A stretch of 64,000 nt of DNA from Gonapodya prolifera JEL478. Lineage: Eukaryota; Monoblepharomycota; Monoblepharidomycetes; Monoblepharidales; Gonapodyaceae. The DNA lies in contig KQ965737.1 of assembly GCA_001574975.1 (NCBI GenBank), forward strand, positions 164,288 through 228,287, given 5' to 3'. Shown in pieces: positions 10,818 to 23,200 of this stretch. Positions within the stretch are counted from its first letter, which is position 1, and each line of letters opens with the position of its first letter. The notes beneath the pieces were generated by a model. The model saw only the letters and a program-made list of their open reading frames with translations, was not told the origin of the DNA and did no database searches. The position numbers and the translations under genes were made by a program.

Positions 10818-12440
10818 CTACATCCCTCCCGCCACAACCGCCGCAACGCCAGCAAGCCCGGCGACCAGCACGCCGGACCACGAGGCCCGCGACGCGCTCG
10901 CTGGTTTCGATGCTCCGGTTGATGAAGATGGCGCGGACGACGAAGACCCCGCGGTTGGCGTGGCGGTCGATGTCGCGGTCGCCTTGGCCTGCCCTCCGGA
11001 CCCAGATCCCCCCGTGGGGGTCGCTGCGGATTGGCCCGACAGGCCGCGGGTTATTCCGGTGTAGCTCGGGTCGGCGTACACCATCGGGTAAGGAGTGACC
11101 TGGGCGTTGGGGATGTTGTTGGGCACGTCGGCGTCGATCCAGTTGTTCAAGTCCTGCGGAAGGAGCCAGCGGCCCATCCCGGTGCAGTTGGACGGAAGGA
11201 CGGTATTGTACCCCGAAGACTGGACGAGCTGCAGCACCTGGGGCAGGACTTGGTGCGTCTGGTTGATGATGTCGTGCGCGAGTGTGATGTACCCGACTGT
11301 GTTGGCAGGTGCGATGTAGGCCTGGTAGGGCGTGAAGTAGGTCGTCAGGTTGGTGATCCCCGCAGCAGAGGTCACGTAGTCCTTGGTGTCGAGATTCCAC
11401 AGAAGGATTTTGAGACCGAGCTGCGGGACGCGAGGAGTGACGTTAGAAGATCGTGGCGTGGCATTTGCAGAGAGCGTTTTTTTTCGGTCCACTCACTGTG
11501 TCCGCAATCGCCTTCACGCGCAAGTCAAGGTCACCGAAAGGAGGACGAAGGAATCGGGGGATGAAGGTCGGTCCGAGGATGTCTCGGAAAATTTGCATGT
11601 CGCCCATGATTTCCTCAGCGATTTCTTCGTTGCTCAGACTGGACAGGTGGAGATGGTTCATTGTGTGGATGCAACTGTGAAGGGTGAAGAAGCGACTGTG
11701 AGACAGGTGAAGGCTTGCGAGAAACTAGCCGGATCTCACATGTCGTGGCCAGCGGCAATGACCTGAAGTTACAAGGAAAATCGAATACGTCAGAATAAGA
11801 AGAATGATCGACGCTCTCATTCCGAGTCTCACCTCTTTAAGAATGGAGACACCAGCAGGGTGGAGGACCAGCATTCGACCAACCATGCAAAAAGTGGCCT
11901 TCATATCCCCCGCGTCTTTGAACGCCTGCATGATATCACGCGTCCAGTAGTTGGGACCATCGTCGAAGACAAAGCCGATGCTCTTTGGTTGGTTGCAGTT
12001 CCAAACGTATCTTTTAGTGTTTGTGTTGGGGAACGACGATCAGGACACATTCGGGGTATTTCGCCTGCTGAGCAAAAAGAGAATGGACACTCACTCAGGT
12101 TCCCCACACCCAGAAATCCATCGGTTGTCACCACAGCCGTCCTTTGTCGTGGTTATAGGCTGATCTGGAACCGTGAAGGTGCGGCCGCGCCAAGTAAACG
12201 TGGTGTTGGTGGTGACGGTCAACTGCGTAATGCAAGGCAGATAGAGTTGCACATTAGTTCACGGATGCAATGATGCGGGGCAACCCCGCGCTCTCTTCTT
12301 ACCGGGACGGGGACAATGGTCTCGTTGACAAGTCCGTTGGGGCCGACCGGCCAATTCGTGTTGGCGAAGGACGCTGGCGGCGACTGGGCAGCGACTCCAC
12401 GCGCAGCGGCAATCAGCAGCGCAGCGAGCCCGAGTCTCAT
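10818..12440 (-). CDS. GPI-type chitin deacetylase
   Basis: Carbohydrate esterase family 4 enzyme that removes acetyl groups from chitin in the wall. Six exons fit with consistent phase: 12303-12440, 12095-12222, 11833-12010, a 23 nt exon 11740-11762, 11497-11674 and 10818-11420, giving 415 residues. Residues 1-18 form a signal peptide (MRLGLAALLIAAARGVAA). NodB motifs follow in order: VFDDGPNYWT (metal-binding Asp), HTMNH with the His-x3-His pattern, RPPFGDLDLR, LLWNLDTKDY and ITLAHDI. The tail is Gly/Ser/Thr-rich and ends in a hydrophobic segment (VLVAGLAGVAAVVAGGM), the usual signal for a GPI anchor, so the enzyme likely sits at the plasma membrane or wall. The metal ligands appear present, so activity is expected. 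Confidence 0.9.
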
Positions 12441-12989
12441 TATTGCTGCGATGTAATGTGACGTTGACGCAGATTCTGAAAAGATAGCCGGATGTTTTTT
12501 CACTTGGCGCCAAGAACCTGGCGAAGACCCTCGGCCTCGGTTCCTCATCGGGAAAAACCCAAGTGCAAAAATGGAGGTGCGCACAGCCACACCCCCCCCA
12601 ACGGGTCTATTATTCTGTTGCCTGGCAGGCCTGATTACACGCCACCTTCTTGCTTTTTGTGTCAGGGAGCTACAAAGATTTACCTCATCATAGCGTTCGC
12701 CTCGAGAGCGCTGACAGGAGTAAAGCAATCCGAGACATTAGTAGAAAATCTTGTAGCTCCATGGTGGCATCATGCATAGGGTATACCGTCATGCGAATGT
12801 GTGCAGTTGACAATTTCAGTGACCCTGTAAACCATTGTCAAGAAATGGATCCATCAACTGTTCTTGGATGTCCATGCACAAGTGCCAAGGCGGGCACATA
12901 AGGTGATCAAAACAAACTTGGTCACTTCATTTTTGCACCCCTCCAAATACAAGCGCTCTGAGAAGGAAAGAAAGTCGCGTCTGGGATAG

Positions 12990-13370
12990 CGAGTAGCTGT
13001 GTACTACGAGAGGTGTGCTTATTTATGGTGCAGATTTGAAGGAGGATGTTCCCTTGAAAGTTCCGACAGTTTCAGGCCAGGTGACAGTAGTGACAAGGTT
13101 GCGAAAGGACTCGATGAAAATGGAACAAAGCTCCGACCGGGATACATAGCAATCAACTCCATACTACGAAAGGTATACTCATTTGTTGCGAAGATTTGAA
13201 AGGTGGTTGCTTACCTGAGTTCCAACAGTTTTATGACAGGTTGCGACGGGTTTATAGAAACTATCGGTTTACGACGACATTTGCAAACATTTTCTGTAAA
13301 TAGTTGAAGGGAGGTCGCTCACCCGAGTTCCAACGTCCAAGGACTCGTTGAAAACTGTCCTCGCAGATAT
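12990..13370. repeat. Three degenerate ~130 bp repeats in an intergenic gap
   Basis: The gap between the chitin deacetylase start (12440) and the carrier stop (13680) has no gene that I can support. Within it, three related segments start near 12998, 13160 and 13262. The first two share TACTACGA-AGGT, then AAGATTTGAA or CAGATTTGAA, then a GAGTTCCAACAG-like core and ACAGGTTGCGA. The third keeps the GAGTTCCAAC core and the AGGACTCG(A/T)TGAAAA block. Divergence is high, so the copies are old. Function unknown. Confidence 0.5.
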
Positions 13371-13679
13371 GCTGGAGGATTCACCGGTCAGGATTTAAGT
13401 TTGCGACGTCATTTGATTGTTTTTGCCTGATTTTGGCCCTTTTTCTGTCTGTGACGTGAAAAAGACGTTGTTGTTGTTATTATTGTTGGTGGTAAAAGAC
13501 AACTTTTGGTTGATCCTGATCCCACCCATTCTCAGTGCAAGTATTCTATTTCTTTTTTCGATAACCCATTGAGGGCAATGTTTACAAGTTTTATCCCATG
13601 CTTTTTCCTGGGAATTTTCCAACATAAATCTAAGGTTGTATATACAAAATGCTGTTGGTGCAAAATGCAACCAGGACCG

Positions 13680-15248
13680 TTACCAGGACGCATGTCGTTT
13701 CAAGGATTCCTGCGTACCGTTCGGGATATCGGGATCGTTAATTCGTGCCATGCCATCGCTTCGGGTGTCACGCAGGACGCCTTCAAAGCCAACGAATACA
13801 AAACTCACATAGGTCAAAAAAATCACACCGCTCGCCGGCATACTCCTCAACACCGTGATCCCACATCCCCTATAAAACCCGCGCAGCCCCTCTCCCTTCC
13901 AAATCGCGGCTGCTTCCGACATGAACCCGCTGCGCTTCGCCCCCCCAACGGCGGCCGTGAGCTCGTCCGTCTGCATCCGGCTCTTGACCACGTCGGCGGG
14001 GAAAAACGAAAAGTTGAACGCCATCCCAGCCAACGCGCCCGCCCCAACCAGGTCCAGCGGGTGCAGATCTTCCTTGCGCGCAACGCCGCGCCATCGGATC
14101 AACCCGCGCACGGCGAACTCGTACGTGCCGAACCAGGCGGCGCCGCCTCCGCACTCCCGAATAAAGGTTGGCAGGTGCCCGCGATACATCCCCATCAGGC
14201 CTTGGGTTCGGATGACGTTGCTTATGATTTGAACCGGGCCGCGATAGGTGGGTGCCGCGGCGGATGTAGCACCGGCAACTGCGGGTGCGGGGGAAGAGTA
14301 CAAGGAGCCCACGTCCTGCACCTGAAGCTTGCACTTGACAAGCTCGACGGGGGTCAGGACCATTGAAACGACAGCTCCAGACATGGCGCCAGCGGCGAAG
14401 AGTTGAGGAAGCGACAAGTCCTCCTCAACTTGCGGCGCGTCGCTGTCGACGAGGCCTCGGGAGTTGGCGTTGGCGGAGGCGGAGGATGATTGGGTCCACA
14501 ACCGTATAATCGACTGGAACTTGTTGTAAAACATGAACAGGATGGCGTTCTCCATCATGGAGCCCACAAGGGGTGCTGATATCCCCTGATATTTCACGTT
14601 GCATGTCGTTGGAAGAATGTGGGCACTGTTCTAGCTCTCCACGAACCTTGTATAATCCCAAAAATCCTTCCGTCTGTACCGTTTTCCTCAAGCAGTCCAA
14701 CGCGCCTTCGAACGCCTTCCCGTCAGTACCACCCCCGACTGGCATTGTTTGCAGCCGTACTTTGATGGTGTCGAAAGGGTACTCTACATATTTGCCCGCA
14801 AACCCGGCAACCTTCGTGGGGTTCACAGGTAGAACAACGTAGCGAACCAACAGAGTCAGCATGATGCCCCAGGCAATGAAATTCTCACAAGGCGAGAGCT
14901 CTCACCGACCCAAAGAGGAGGTCCTGCAGCGCTGACTCCTTCCGTTCGACGGGTTCCACTCTGACAATAGGGTTGGTGCCGGCGGCGGGCTTCGAGCAGG
15001 TGCACGAAAGAGCGGAGGGAAGAATGGGTTGAGCAAAGATGCATGAATGAATTGACGATGTCCGGGTTCGGGGGACGTCAGGTTGAATGAATGAATGAAC
15101 GAAAGTCCCGCCAGGAACGAAGCCCCCGTTGATGTCCAGAGGGACCATCCGCCAGTCGTCAATTCCGATGTATCGAAAAGCCTCCAAAACTTACAGACGG
15201 AGTTGCTAGGGCATCGGCGTTCCGCTCTTTCGACGAAGTTGCACTCAT
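13680..15248 (-). CDS. Mitochondrial carrier, ornithine/basic amino acid type
   Basis: Inner-membrane solute carrier of the SLC25 family. Four exons with consistent phase: 15195-15248, 14906-14989, 14647-14811 and 13680-14585, giving 402 residues. Three carrier signatures are visible: YPFDTIKVRLQT, LTPVELVKCKLQV and FFPADVVKSRMQT, each followed by the expected G-x-x-G-x-Y-R/K-G element (GFLGLYKG, GMYRGHLPT, GFYRGCG). The text around GISAPLVGSMMEN and the F-x-R-E-x-G-G-G-A-A-W-F-G-T-Y-E segment matches the yeast Ort1 group, which exchanges ornithine with the cytosol for arginine synthesis. Substrate assignment is inference. It is longer than the usual 300 residues because of a Ser/Ala-rich loop after repeat 1 and a 35-residue C-terminal tail. 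Exon 1 encodes only 18 residues. Confidence 0.85.
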
Positions 15249-15630
15249 TGAGAGTGATGGCACAGTTGGGACTTCTTCACCACCTGGAGGCTTCGCACCT
15301 CACTTTACTTTGGTCTTGCGAACCCAACGTCATTTCTCTGCTGTCAGCTTCTCACATTTGCATTCAAATGTGCGCACCCCATATCTTTGTTCACCCATCG
15401 GGCCTAACCACAAAAACAATAATCGAAGTTTTGAAACCTCGATTCCCTCTCGAGCGCATCCAACCCGCTCGAATCTCATCCCTTATTACACCTTACATTA
15501 TTGGAACAGATCTAAATTCGAGGTGAGCCCTCCAACGCTTCGACACACTTTACAAACGCCAGTGTGCACCTAGTCGCGAACAATTTGCAGCGATTTGGCC
15601 GAGCATAGCCACGAATGTCCAATGAAAGAC
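15249..15630. other. Gap between carrier and hydrolase genes
   Basis: About 380 bp lying upstream of the carrier start and downstream of the hydrolase stop. It should hold the carrier promoter and the other gene's terminator region. I see no recognisable element. Confidence 0.4.
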
Positions 15631-17297
15631 CTACCTCGCGGCTCTTTCGTCATTATATCCCCCACCTTCCTTGAGCAAGTTGGGTGCATAACCAACCGCG
15701 CACTTTCTGTTGTGGTCCCACTGAATCAAAGACCCACCCAATCCGTCCCATCCTGTCCATTGCCACCCAGGTCCCTTGTACTGTTCGGGAATGTATCTTG
15801 CCTTGGGATTGGTGGATGGGTCCAATCGCACGTTGGGAACAAGCGTGCCAGGTGTGGACGATCCCCAACCTCCAATCGTGGAGCGCCAGGCAAATCCAAG
15901 AACGGCGTCTTCGCAAAAACAAATGATTCAACCGTTCTTTATTACCAAAAAAAAAAGACAGTCTGTGCTTACCAAGGGCGTCGAGATTGCGGTGATCTAT
16001 CTCGTGTGCTGCCGCGTGTGTGCTGGCATCAACAATCTGCAATCCGTGGGCGGATCCTCCCATGGCCATGACATTTGCAAAGGCCGCAAGCTGAAACAGA
16101 TTGGCAACGTTGAGCCCTACAATCTTACCAATAGCGGAGGACAGGAGTTTTGTGATTATACCCACACCTGCTGCGTTGGTCACGGTGAAAGCGCTTGATA
16201 TTTGGCCTCGTAGCACTTGAATGTTGTTGCTGAGACGTCCACCGTCGCCTTTGGGCGGTTTAACACCCTTGACGTCTGTTCCCATGGTCAAAACAGCCGG
16301 ATGGTCTGGGGCAAGTGGTGTGTAAGACGCTGCCGCGAAAGCAGCTGGGTCAAAAACAACTTTGGAAAGGCGGTGTTCTCTGAGAGAAGTGTGAGAGAGA
16401 TCAAACAGAGAGAGGGGAGAAAGCGCAAACATTACAAACACGGATGCTGGAAGTCCCACGAAGACATCGACGCCGAGGTGAGTTGACCAAGCCCGGACGA
16501 GCTCCCCATGTGTGGTCCCAAGTGTTCGTCGGTAGACTTGATGGAAATTGTTGGTCTCAACGCAGCACATCAGCACGTCCCGAAGGCAACATACTTTCAT
16601 TCAAGAAAAGCCCGCGAGTCCTGGCGTGATAGCTTTTCGTCAGTACGCCTAAGCCCAGCTGAATGGATTATGCATAACGTGGTGGAGATCAAATGGTTCC
16701 CAACATCACCTCCAAAGTTGTGCTTTTGTCCCGCGATCCGAGTAGCTACTTTGTCCAGGTCCAGTATCTCACTAATATGAGGGCAGCGCTCATTATCCAG
16801 CCAGCCCACGCCACCCTTATCATTCGGACGTTTGATGGGCCTTCTTGCCATCAAAAATCAAATCATCGAATATCATCAAACTCACAGAATGTGCCAGAAG
16901 ATCCTTCACTAGCACATCACCCTTGCCTCCCTGTCCGAATTCTGGCCAAATGTTGGCAATTCGTTGTTCGTAGGACAGGACTCCCTTCGAAACCGCATGT
17001 GCAGCTGTGATGGCTTCGATTGCTTTTCCAGAACTATGCACAATGTGAATGGTATTCGAATCGTATTGACGAGTTTTCGTTGCATCTGCCCAGCCGCCTG
17101 TCAAGTCGACGACCTTTTGCCCCTTGTCTTTCAAGTGATCGCAATCACACAGACGGAATAAAATTGAAGTAGGGTAAGGAACACTCACAGTAAGCAACGA
17201 AGCTGGCACCAAGCTCCAATCCTTGCCGAAAGTTGGCCTCGAATGCATCGCGAACGGATTCAAATCCGGGCGCGACCCAGCCGGATATGTTTGCCAT
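15631..17297 (-). CDS. Beta-lactamase/esterase-like serine hydrolase
   Basis: Class C beta-lactamase fold (EstB/LACTB-like) protein, a family that in eukaryotes hydrolyses esters or amides of unknown identity. Exons read from ATG 17297: 17189-17297, 16886-17127, 16815 downward with HNFGG, a short exon with YHARTRGLFLNE, then longer exons to 15631. The N-terminus GWVAPGFESVRDAFEANF and the VVDLTGGWAD strand are typical. The catalytic Ser and Lys lie in HSSGK (S-x-x-K). GLP, the MAMGGSAHGLQIVD helix and a closing GGSLIQWD...GYAPN match the family. I see no secretion signal. The stop at 15631 follows NDERAAR, where relatives continue about ten residues, so a last small exon could exist. Gaps of 250-380 bp on either side hold no other gene. 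Confidence 0.8.
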
Positions 17298-18318
17298 CAG
17301 AACACAACAGGAGGTTATTATGAATTCCAGGCACAACGCTTCAGTGTGGAATTGGGCCGATGAAAGGGCAACCCTTCATCTTTGGTCGGCGTGACCGGTG
17401 GAGGACGGCAGCAGACCAGGCAAGGCCGCAAAAGGCATAACTGATCCGATGTGTAATTTTACTTGGGAAACAGTGTCTGGTCATGACATAAATAAAAGTT
17501 GAAAGTTGACAAACAAAGATAGACTACATAAAATTTCTACGACCACAGCAACAACCCAAACGAACCGCTGATTCCCTTGGAACTGAACGGAGGTGCATAA
17601 TCCACAGGGGTGCAAACTCCAGTTCCGCACGGAGTCGGCGCGATGGCGGTGCTGCTAGGCCGGTGAACGACGCGAGGTAATCACTGGGAGTGTACATGTA
17701 CCCTGTTATTTCTGCCTGGCAGTGCACTTTTTGGAAACGGTCCGGGATTGCGGTCCACTCCTACAACTTATTTGAAAATATAAAACGAATGAAGCGTTAG
17801 CTGGAATGTAGCCAGCCAGATGGATATGCTCCTGTCAGATTCATCGCAATCACTCTGAATCAGTCGCCGGCATGGTCTCATGGCGGGTTTTGTCTTGGGA
17901 TGTGATTAAGAGAAAATGAATGGGTGACTGTTCATGGTGCTCAGCGAAATGGAAGTGGTTTCGCATGTGTTTTCAGATGGACTGGTAGCGATAAGTCGAT
18001 AAGACGAAAATCGTCGATAGTGATAATTGCCCAAATAGTTTGTCATAAGTTATCGACAGCCCTTCGTGTCTTGCTGTATGGGTGTCATTGCTCAACAGGG
18101 AATGGTGTTCTTGTTGGAAGGTCTTGCAAGTCAAGTGATTTTCTCCTTCGGTGTATACAGTGTCGGGCAAAAGACGAAAAATCACAAGCTTTGGAAAAGG
18201 AGTGGGAGCACACCGCCGGGTGAATTCGGCTTCAACGGTTGGCGCGGGTCCGTCGGCTTGCCTCCCAATCCGCCCAATCGCGAGATCTTTCCAGCTTCCA
18301 AATCATCATCTCAGAAAC
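17298..18318. other. Intergenic sequence between divergent genes
   Basis: One kilobase between the hydrolase start (minus) and the Sec14-like start (plus), presumably holding both promoters. A block near 17990-18060 has several GTCGAT/ATCGAC and GATAAG-type words in both orientations, which could be binding sites, but this is not evidence of function. No gene is supported. Confidence 0.4.
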
Positions 18319-20107
18319 ATGACCGCAAATGATCGTGAGCGATTTGAATGTTCCAGCACCGTTTGCCCATCGTCTGACCCTCAGTTGCCCGACCTGTCGT
18401 GACCATCGCCAGCTGGTCACGTAAACAACCTCTCGAAGGATCAGGAGCGATCGCTGAGGTTTGTCTAAGTGCAATCCAATGGCTTACTGCGGGTCTCACA
18501 CCTCGTTTCCTCAATTGACGATCGCAGACGCTTCTGGGCACGAATCCTGTCTGAGCTTTCGGACAAGGATGGCGATCTCGCCGGATACTCCCTCGCCGAC
18601 GATGACGATGGCGCTCCATCTGCCAAAGCGATGCGCACATCATCGTCGATTTCCGCCACCTCGAACGTGTCGAGCGGGTCACGAAACGGTGTAGGAACAA
18701 CGGACCCAGATGAGGACGAATCCGACGACGAATTTCATGACGCTTTGGAAGGGCCAGTTTTTACAGAAGAGGATAAAGCGGGCATTGAGAAAACCAAGGA
18801 GTTCATCGATCCGGGTGCGGATGCTACACGGGACCAGATGCTCCAGGAATTATACTACTCCTGTGGATTTGACGACGCTGATGTCATGGTTCTTCGATTC
18901 TTGCGAGCTAGGTGAGCTTGCACTGTAGATTTTTAACCTGGAGCTCATTGACACCAGCTGATTGGCTCACTTCAGGAAATGGGATATTTCCAAGGCGTAC
19001 ATCATGATCACAAACGCCATCAAATGGCGTCTGAAGAGTGATGTGAAAGGTCTTCTGGAGAAAGGCGAAAGCTTTATCGGATTCTCTAGTCTGGAGAAGG
19101 GGAAAGGATACTATCTCCCAGTTACGGACAAACTAGGTACCTTTGTCGCAAACCATTCCGGGGAACGAGATCTTGGTTATGGAATTTGATCACAGGCCGA
19201 CCTGTCGTATGTGTCCACGTTGCTCGGCACCACAAGAATGACCCTCTTATTGAAACAGAGCGCTTTACCAGTGGGTAGAACTTCTCTGCAACCGCCAGCT
19301 CTCCCTCTGAACGCTCATATTTTTTGTATCAGTTTGGGAAATGGAGACAGGGCGTCAGATTCTCAAGTATCCGGCGGAGGCTGCGACAATCGTGTTTGAC
19401 ATGACCGATTTCGGGTTGAAGAACATGGACTACCCGTTTGTAAAGATTCTCATCAGTGTCCTTGAAGCGTACTATCCCGAATGTCTGGGGCTTTTGGTGA
19501 GTTATTGGACCAGTACTGAGGACCCGGCGAGTACTGATATGTCCACCACAGCTCATTGTGAACGCCCCTTGGGTCTTCAATGGTGTTTGGAAGATTATTA
19601 AACCGCTCATTGACCCCGTTGTCGCGAGTAAGATCAGGTTCGCTAAAATCTCCGAGGTTCCAACCTGGATCGAAAAGGACGCCCTCCCCACCAGTCTTGG
19701 TGGGAAATTCGTATACAAGTTCAACAAAGCTGACACTGCGGAGCTTGCAAAGAACGCACAGAGAGCGGCGGACAAAGCGGGGAGGGTGGCGGCTGAGAAG
19801 GCGTGGAAGAGTGCTTGGGAGAAACTACGACTGGCAACAAGAGAGTGGATCGTGAGTGTTCCCCTGACAGTTTTGCCAATGAAGGATTTGAAACAAACAT
19901 GTGCCTTGTGTAAAATAGATCACTGGACACGCATTGGATACAGCCACAGCGTCAGAAAAGGCAAGCCGTTCTCAGGCATACGAAGCAGCGTCGAAGAAAC
20001 GCAAAGACATTGCGGACACCGTCGCGAAGAATTTCAGAGGATACCTAAAATACGTATACCTACCAGGACTCTACAACAGAAATGGCATGATCCCTCCTCC
20101 CTCGTAA
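18319..20107 (+). CDS. Sec14-like CRAL-TRIO phospholipid-transfer protein
   Basis: Eight exons join in phase: 18319-18334 (16 nt), 18413-18458, 18528-18911, 18976-19136, 19196-19270, 19333-19496, 19552-19851 and 19919-20107, giving 444 residues. The start peptide M-T-A-N-D-P then LSKDQERSLRRFWARIL is usual for fungal SEC14 relatives. An acidic, Ser-rich insertion follows (residues about 30-95). The CRAL-TRIO N part (ELYYSCGFDDADVMVLRFLR, KWDISKAY) precedes the lipid-binding domain with RPVVCVH, FDMTDFGL, YYPECLGLLLIVNAPW and the helix ending WIEKDALPTSLGG. The C-terminal 100 residues are Lys/Ala-rich helices. Such proteins move phosphatidylinositol and phosphatidylcholine between membranes. 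Which lipid is handled here cannot be told. Confidence 0.9.
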
Positions 20108-20261
20108 CGTGATGGAGAGTTGTAATAAGTGGTAATGGTCGTGTCACTGGAGTGGAACATCGGAATCCACGTGTTAGCATGCGTTGCAGTGGAAGATTTT
20201 TTTGCTCTAAGAGACTGGAATTGCTATGTAGAAGAATGCATTACATGTTTCATCTATCCCA

Positions 20262-23200
20262 TTACTTTTGGTTTGTCCACATTTTCTGGAAAGCAGTGTT
20301 CAAGTCCACTTTTGGCTTCTCCGCTGCAGGGAGCGGGGGAGGTTGAGCTCCAACTGCTGCACCTCGTCCATCGTCCCCAGTCCCGGTGGTTGCTTTCCAG
20401 CCAGTCTGCAACTTCGCAAAAGTCCCGGCAAACGTTGCAGCGGAAGAAGAAGCTGCTGCAACTCCATTTGCTCCCACTGCAGGAACAGTGGGGGGCGGTG
20501 AGTCGTTGCTTACCATACCCATGAGACGTTTGAAGCCAAAGTCAGTTCCCATTGCGACCTTTGTACCACCAAGGGAAATACCGGGGAGGCCAGTGATGGC
20601 GTTGACACTTCCAGCCGTAGGGGCAGGTGTTCCAGTTCTTGCCACTCCAATGGGAGTGCCAAGTGGGCCTGGGGGTAAGTTCTGTCCGCCTGGTGACGTT
20701 CTTCGCAGGAACATGTCAGTCAACAGCTGCTGGTCTGTTCGCTTCAGACCTTTGAGCTCCAGGACGCGTTGGAAGTTGGCGAGATTGCTGTCCTGACTTG
20801 ACAAAAGCAGGTAGTTCTCGAGGAAGCCTTCGAGAGGCTCGTTGGGTGTCATTACGATTTTGAGTAATGTTTCTACCCTTGAGACGCCCTTGGCGACGAG
20901 CTTGACGTACGTAGTAGGTGGCGTAGAAGGGGTATCGGAACCCATATTAGGGAGTTGGGTGAGGGTGGACTTGATTGCATGGGTATCGAGGAGCATCTAC
21001 GAAAAATAAGGCGTCGAACACATCTATGAAGTGGTCAGCAGTTGGCATACCTGTTCTGCCCCAACTTCGGAAATGGGTTTGCACCGGTAAATGTTGTTCG
21101 CATACTTGTTCAGCAGTGACCTGGTTGTTCCGCGTTGGACAAGTGGTGAGATCCACAGTCCCTCTTCCAGTTTTACCCAAGCCAAGACATATTCAACTTA
21201 CTCCGCAAATTTGTCACAAAACGACCTATAATATCTCCCGTTCGCGATCGCTTGGCGAATGCTGCTCACAAGTTCCCGCACCCCTGCAGCGATCGTCACC
21301 ACATAGGCGTTCTGGTCCCCGACAACGTCCAGCGATGCCCAGGGAATCTTGACCATAGCTGTGAATCCTGGTTCAACGGAGTTCTCTACCCCACGCACAA
21401 GAGCGCGTATGGCAGTAGCGGCGACGCTGAAAACTCAAGTTGAAAGCCAGAAACGGAAGTAGCAATCATACGAGTACTACTCACTTGAGGAATTTCTCTC
21501 GTTCTGAATCTAATTTGATCTCTTCCTTTAGTTCAGGGTCCGCCTTGTCCTTAAGTCGCTCTTCGAGTTGAGAAATAGTTGTGTAACAGTAGTCCGCAGT
21601 ATTTACAACCAGGCACGAGACACTCAAGTCCTCTGGAGAAAGGGGTTTCTTTTCGTCCCTGGAGGTACCAAGTCGGAGCCGGTTAGCACTGCAGCCCGTC
21701 AAAACGCTCTCCACCGGCACTTTTATTCCACGCACTTCTGAAGCCTCCCCGCCAGAATCTCCGCGTAGTGCCCCAACCACTTGGCAAACATTTTGCTGAG
21801 GTCCACCAGCGTCTTGCCCGTGGACATTTTCGCGCAATGAACAAGCGCATTTCTGTAGTAGAGAAACAACTCGGTCGAGCTCGTCAGGACACCCATGGCG
21901 ACGTCGTCCTCGGAAACGGGTTTGTTGCGATAGGTGTCCACCAGCGACGACACGCTCGCGTCCTCCGCTGCAATGTAGTGGCTCAGGTACGGCTCGAACG
22001 CGGACGAGATACGGCGGCGGAACTGCGACCCTGGTGCTGCCGTACCCCCCACCGGGGTCGTGACGGTAACCGAAGTTGGGGTAGACTCCAGGGCCACACC
22101 CGCATCGGTATCGGCTTGACCCTCAGCCCCCTCCACTCCTTCCTGTCCTTCCACCCCTCCAGTCTTGGCCTTTCTCCCATCCTGAGACCGTCTCGCCAAC
22201 CACCCTTCGAACTCAATTGTCTCCTTCAGCACGCCGAGCATGCCCTTCACGTCAAGCCTTTCACCCTGTCTCGACAGTACCCCGGCCAAATCTGTTCGGG
22301 TGTCGTCACAGAAGCGCTCACAGAGCACATCCGACGCACGCCACGTCGGTGGGAAGGCGCCGGCGTGTTCGGCGTCATGAAGTCGGAGGAGCCGCTTGAG
22401 CCACGCGTAGCGCCGGGATGTGTTGTCAAGAGCCGCGATCTGATGAAAGCAGATTTAACAAGATCAAACAAGCCATGGCCAACTCGTAAGGGGAGTCGAG
22501 TACGCTACAACATTAAGCCCGCCTCACCTCATCGTTCCCGCGAAACAAGCTTCGGTACTCCTTAAGCTGCGATTCGCAGTAGATATCCAGCACTTGCTTT
22601 CTGCGAGCGACGTGCAATTGGCGACACACAGGGTGGGATGGGGGGGGGGTGTCGAGAGCGATTCAAATCAGACTGTGCCTGCCAATCTACTCATTCCGCT
22701 CGCCCTCTAGAATTCGCCCCCAACCCCAGCCCCCTCTCGCACCTCACCTCACCTCCCCCGCCCTTTCCATCGCATCCACAAGTTCGCAAGCATCTCGGAG
22801 CGATGTTAAAGGAGGCCGTACTCCCGGCTGGGCCGAGAATCTGGTCGCCCGAACAGGAATCAAAACCGAGGTTCCACAAAGGCACCCCGTCCCCTCGCGG
22901 AGACCGCCATCTCTCCACACACTCACGCCGCTGTAAACTCCTCTACGACCTTCGTCCTGGCCTCCTTCTGCACGTCCTCGCACTTGGCCACCATGCGGGC
23001 AAACTCGGGAACGCGGGAGTAGGTGGAAAAGTGAGCGCCAAGTGCAAGAACGGCGGATAAAAGCGCTGCGCAGGGGGCGTAGCGGCGGTGATGTAGGAGG
23101 TGGGACAGCTGGGCGAGTGCAGTTGCTGCAAAGGGGGAGGGGGCAGGTGTATTCAGTATGGTTGCGGAAACGGTTAGGATCCTTGCGACGTGCCGAGTGT

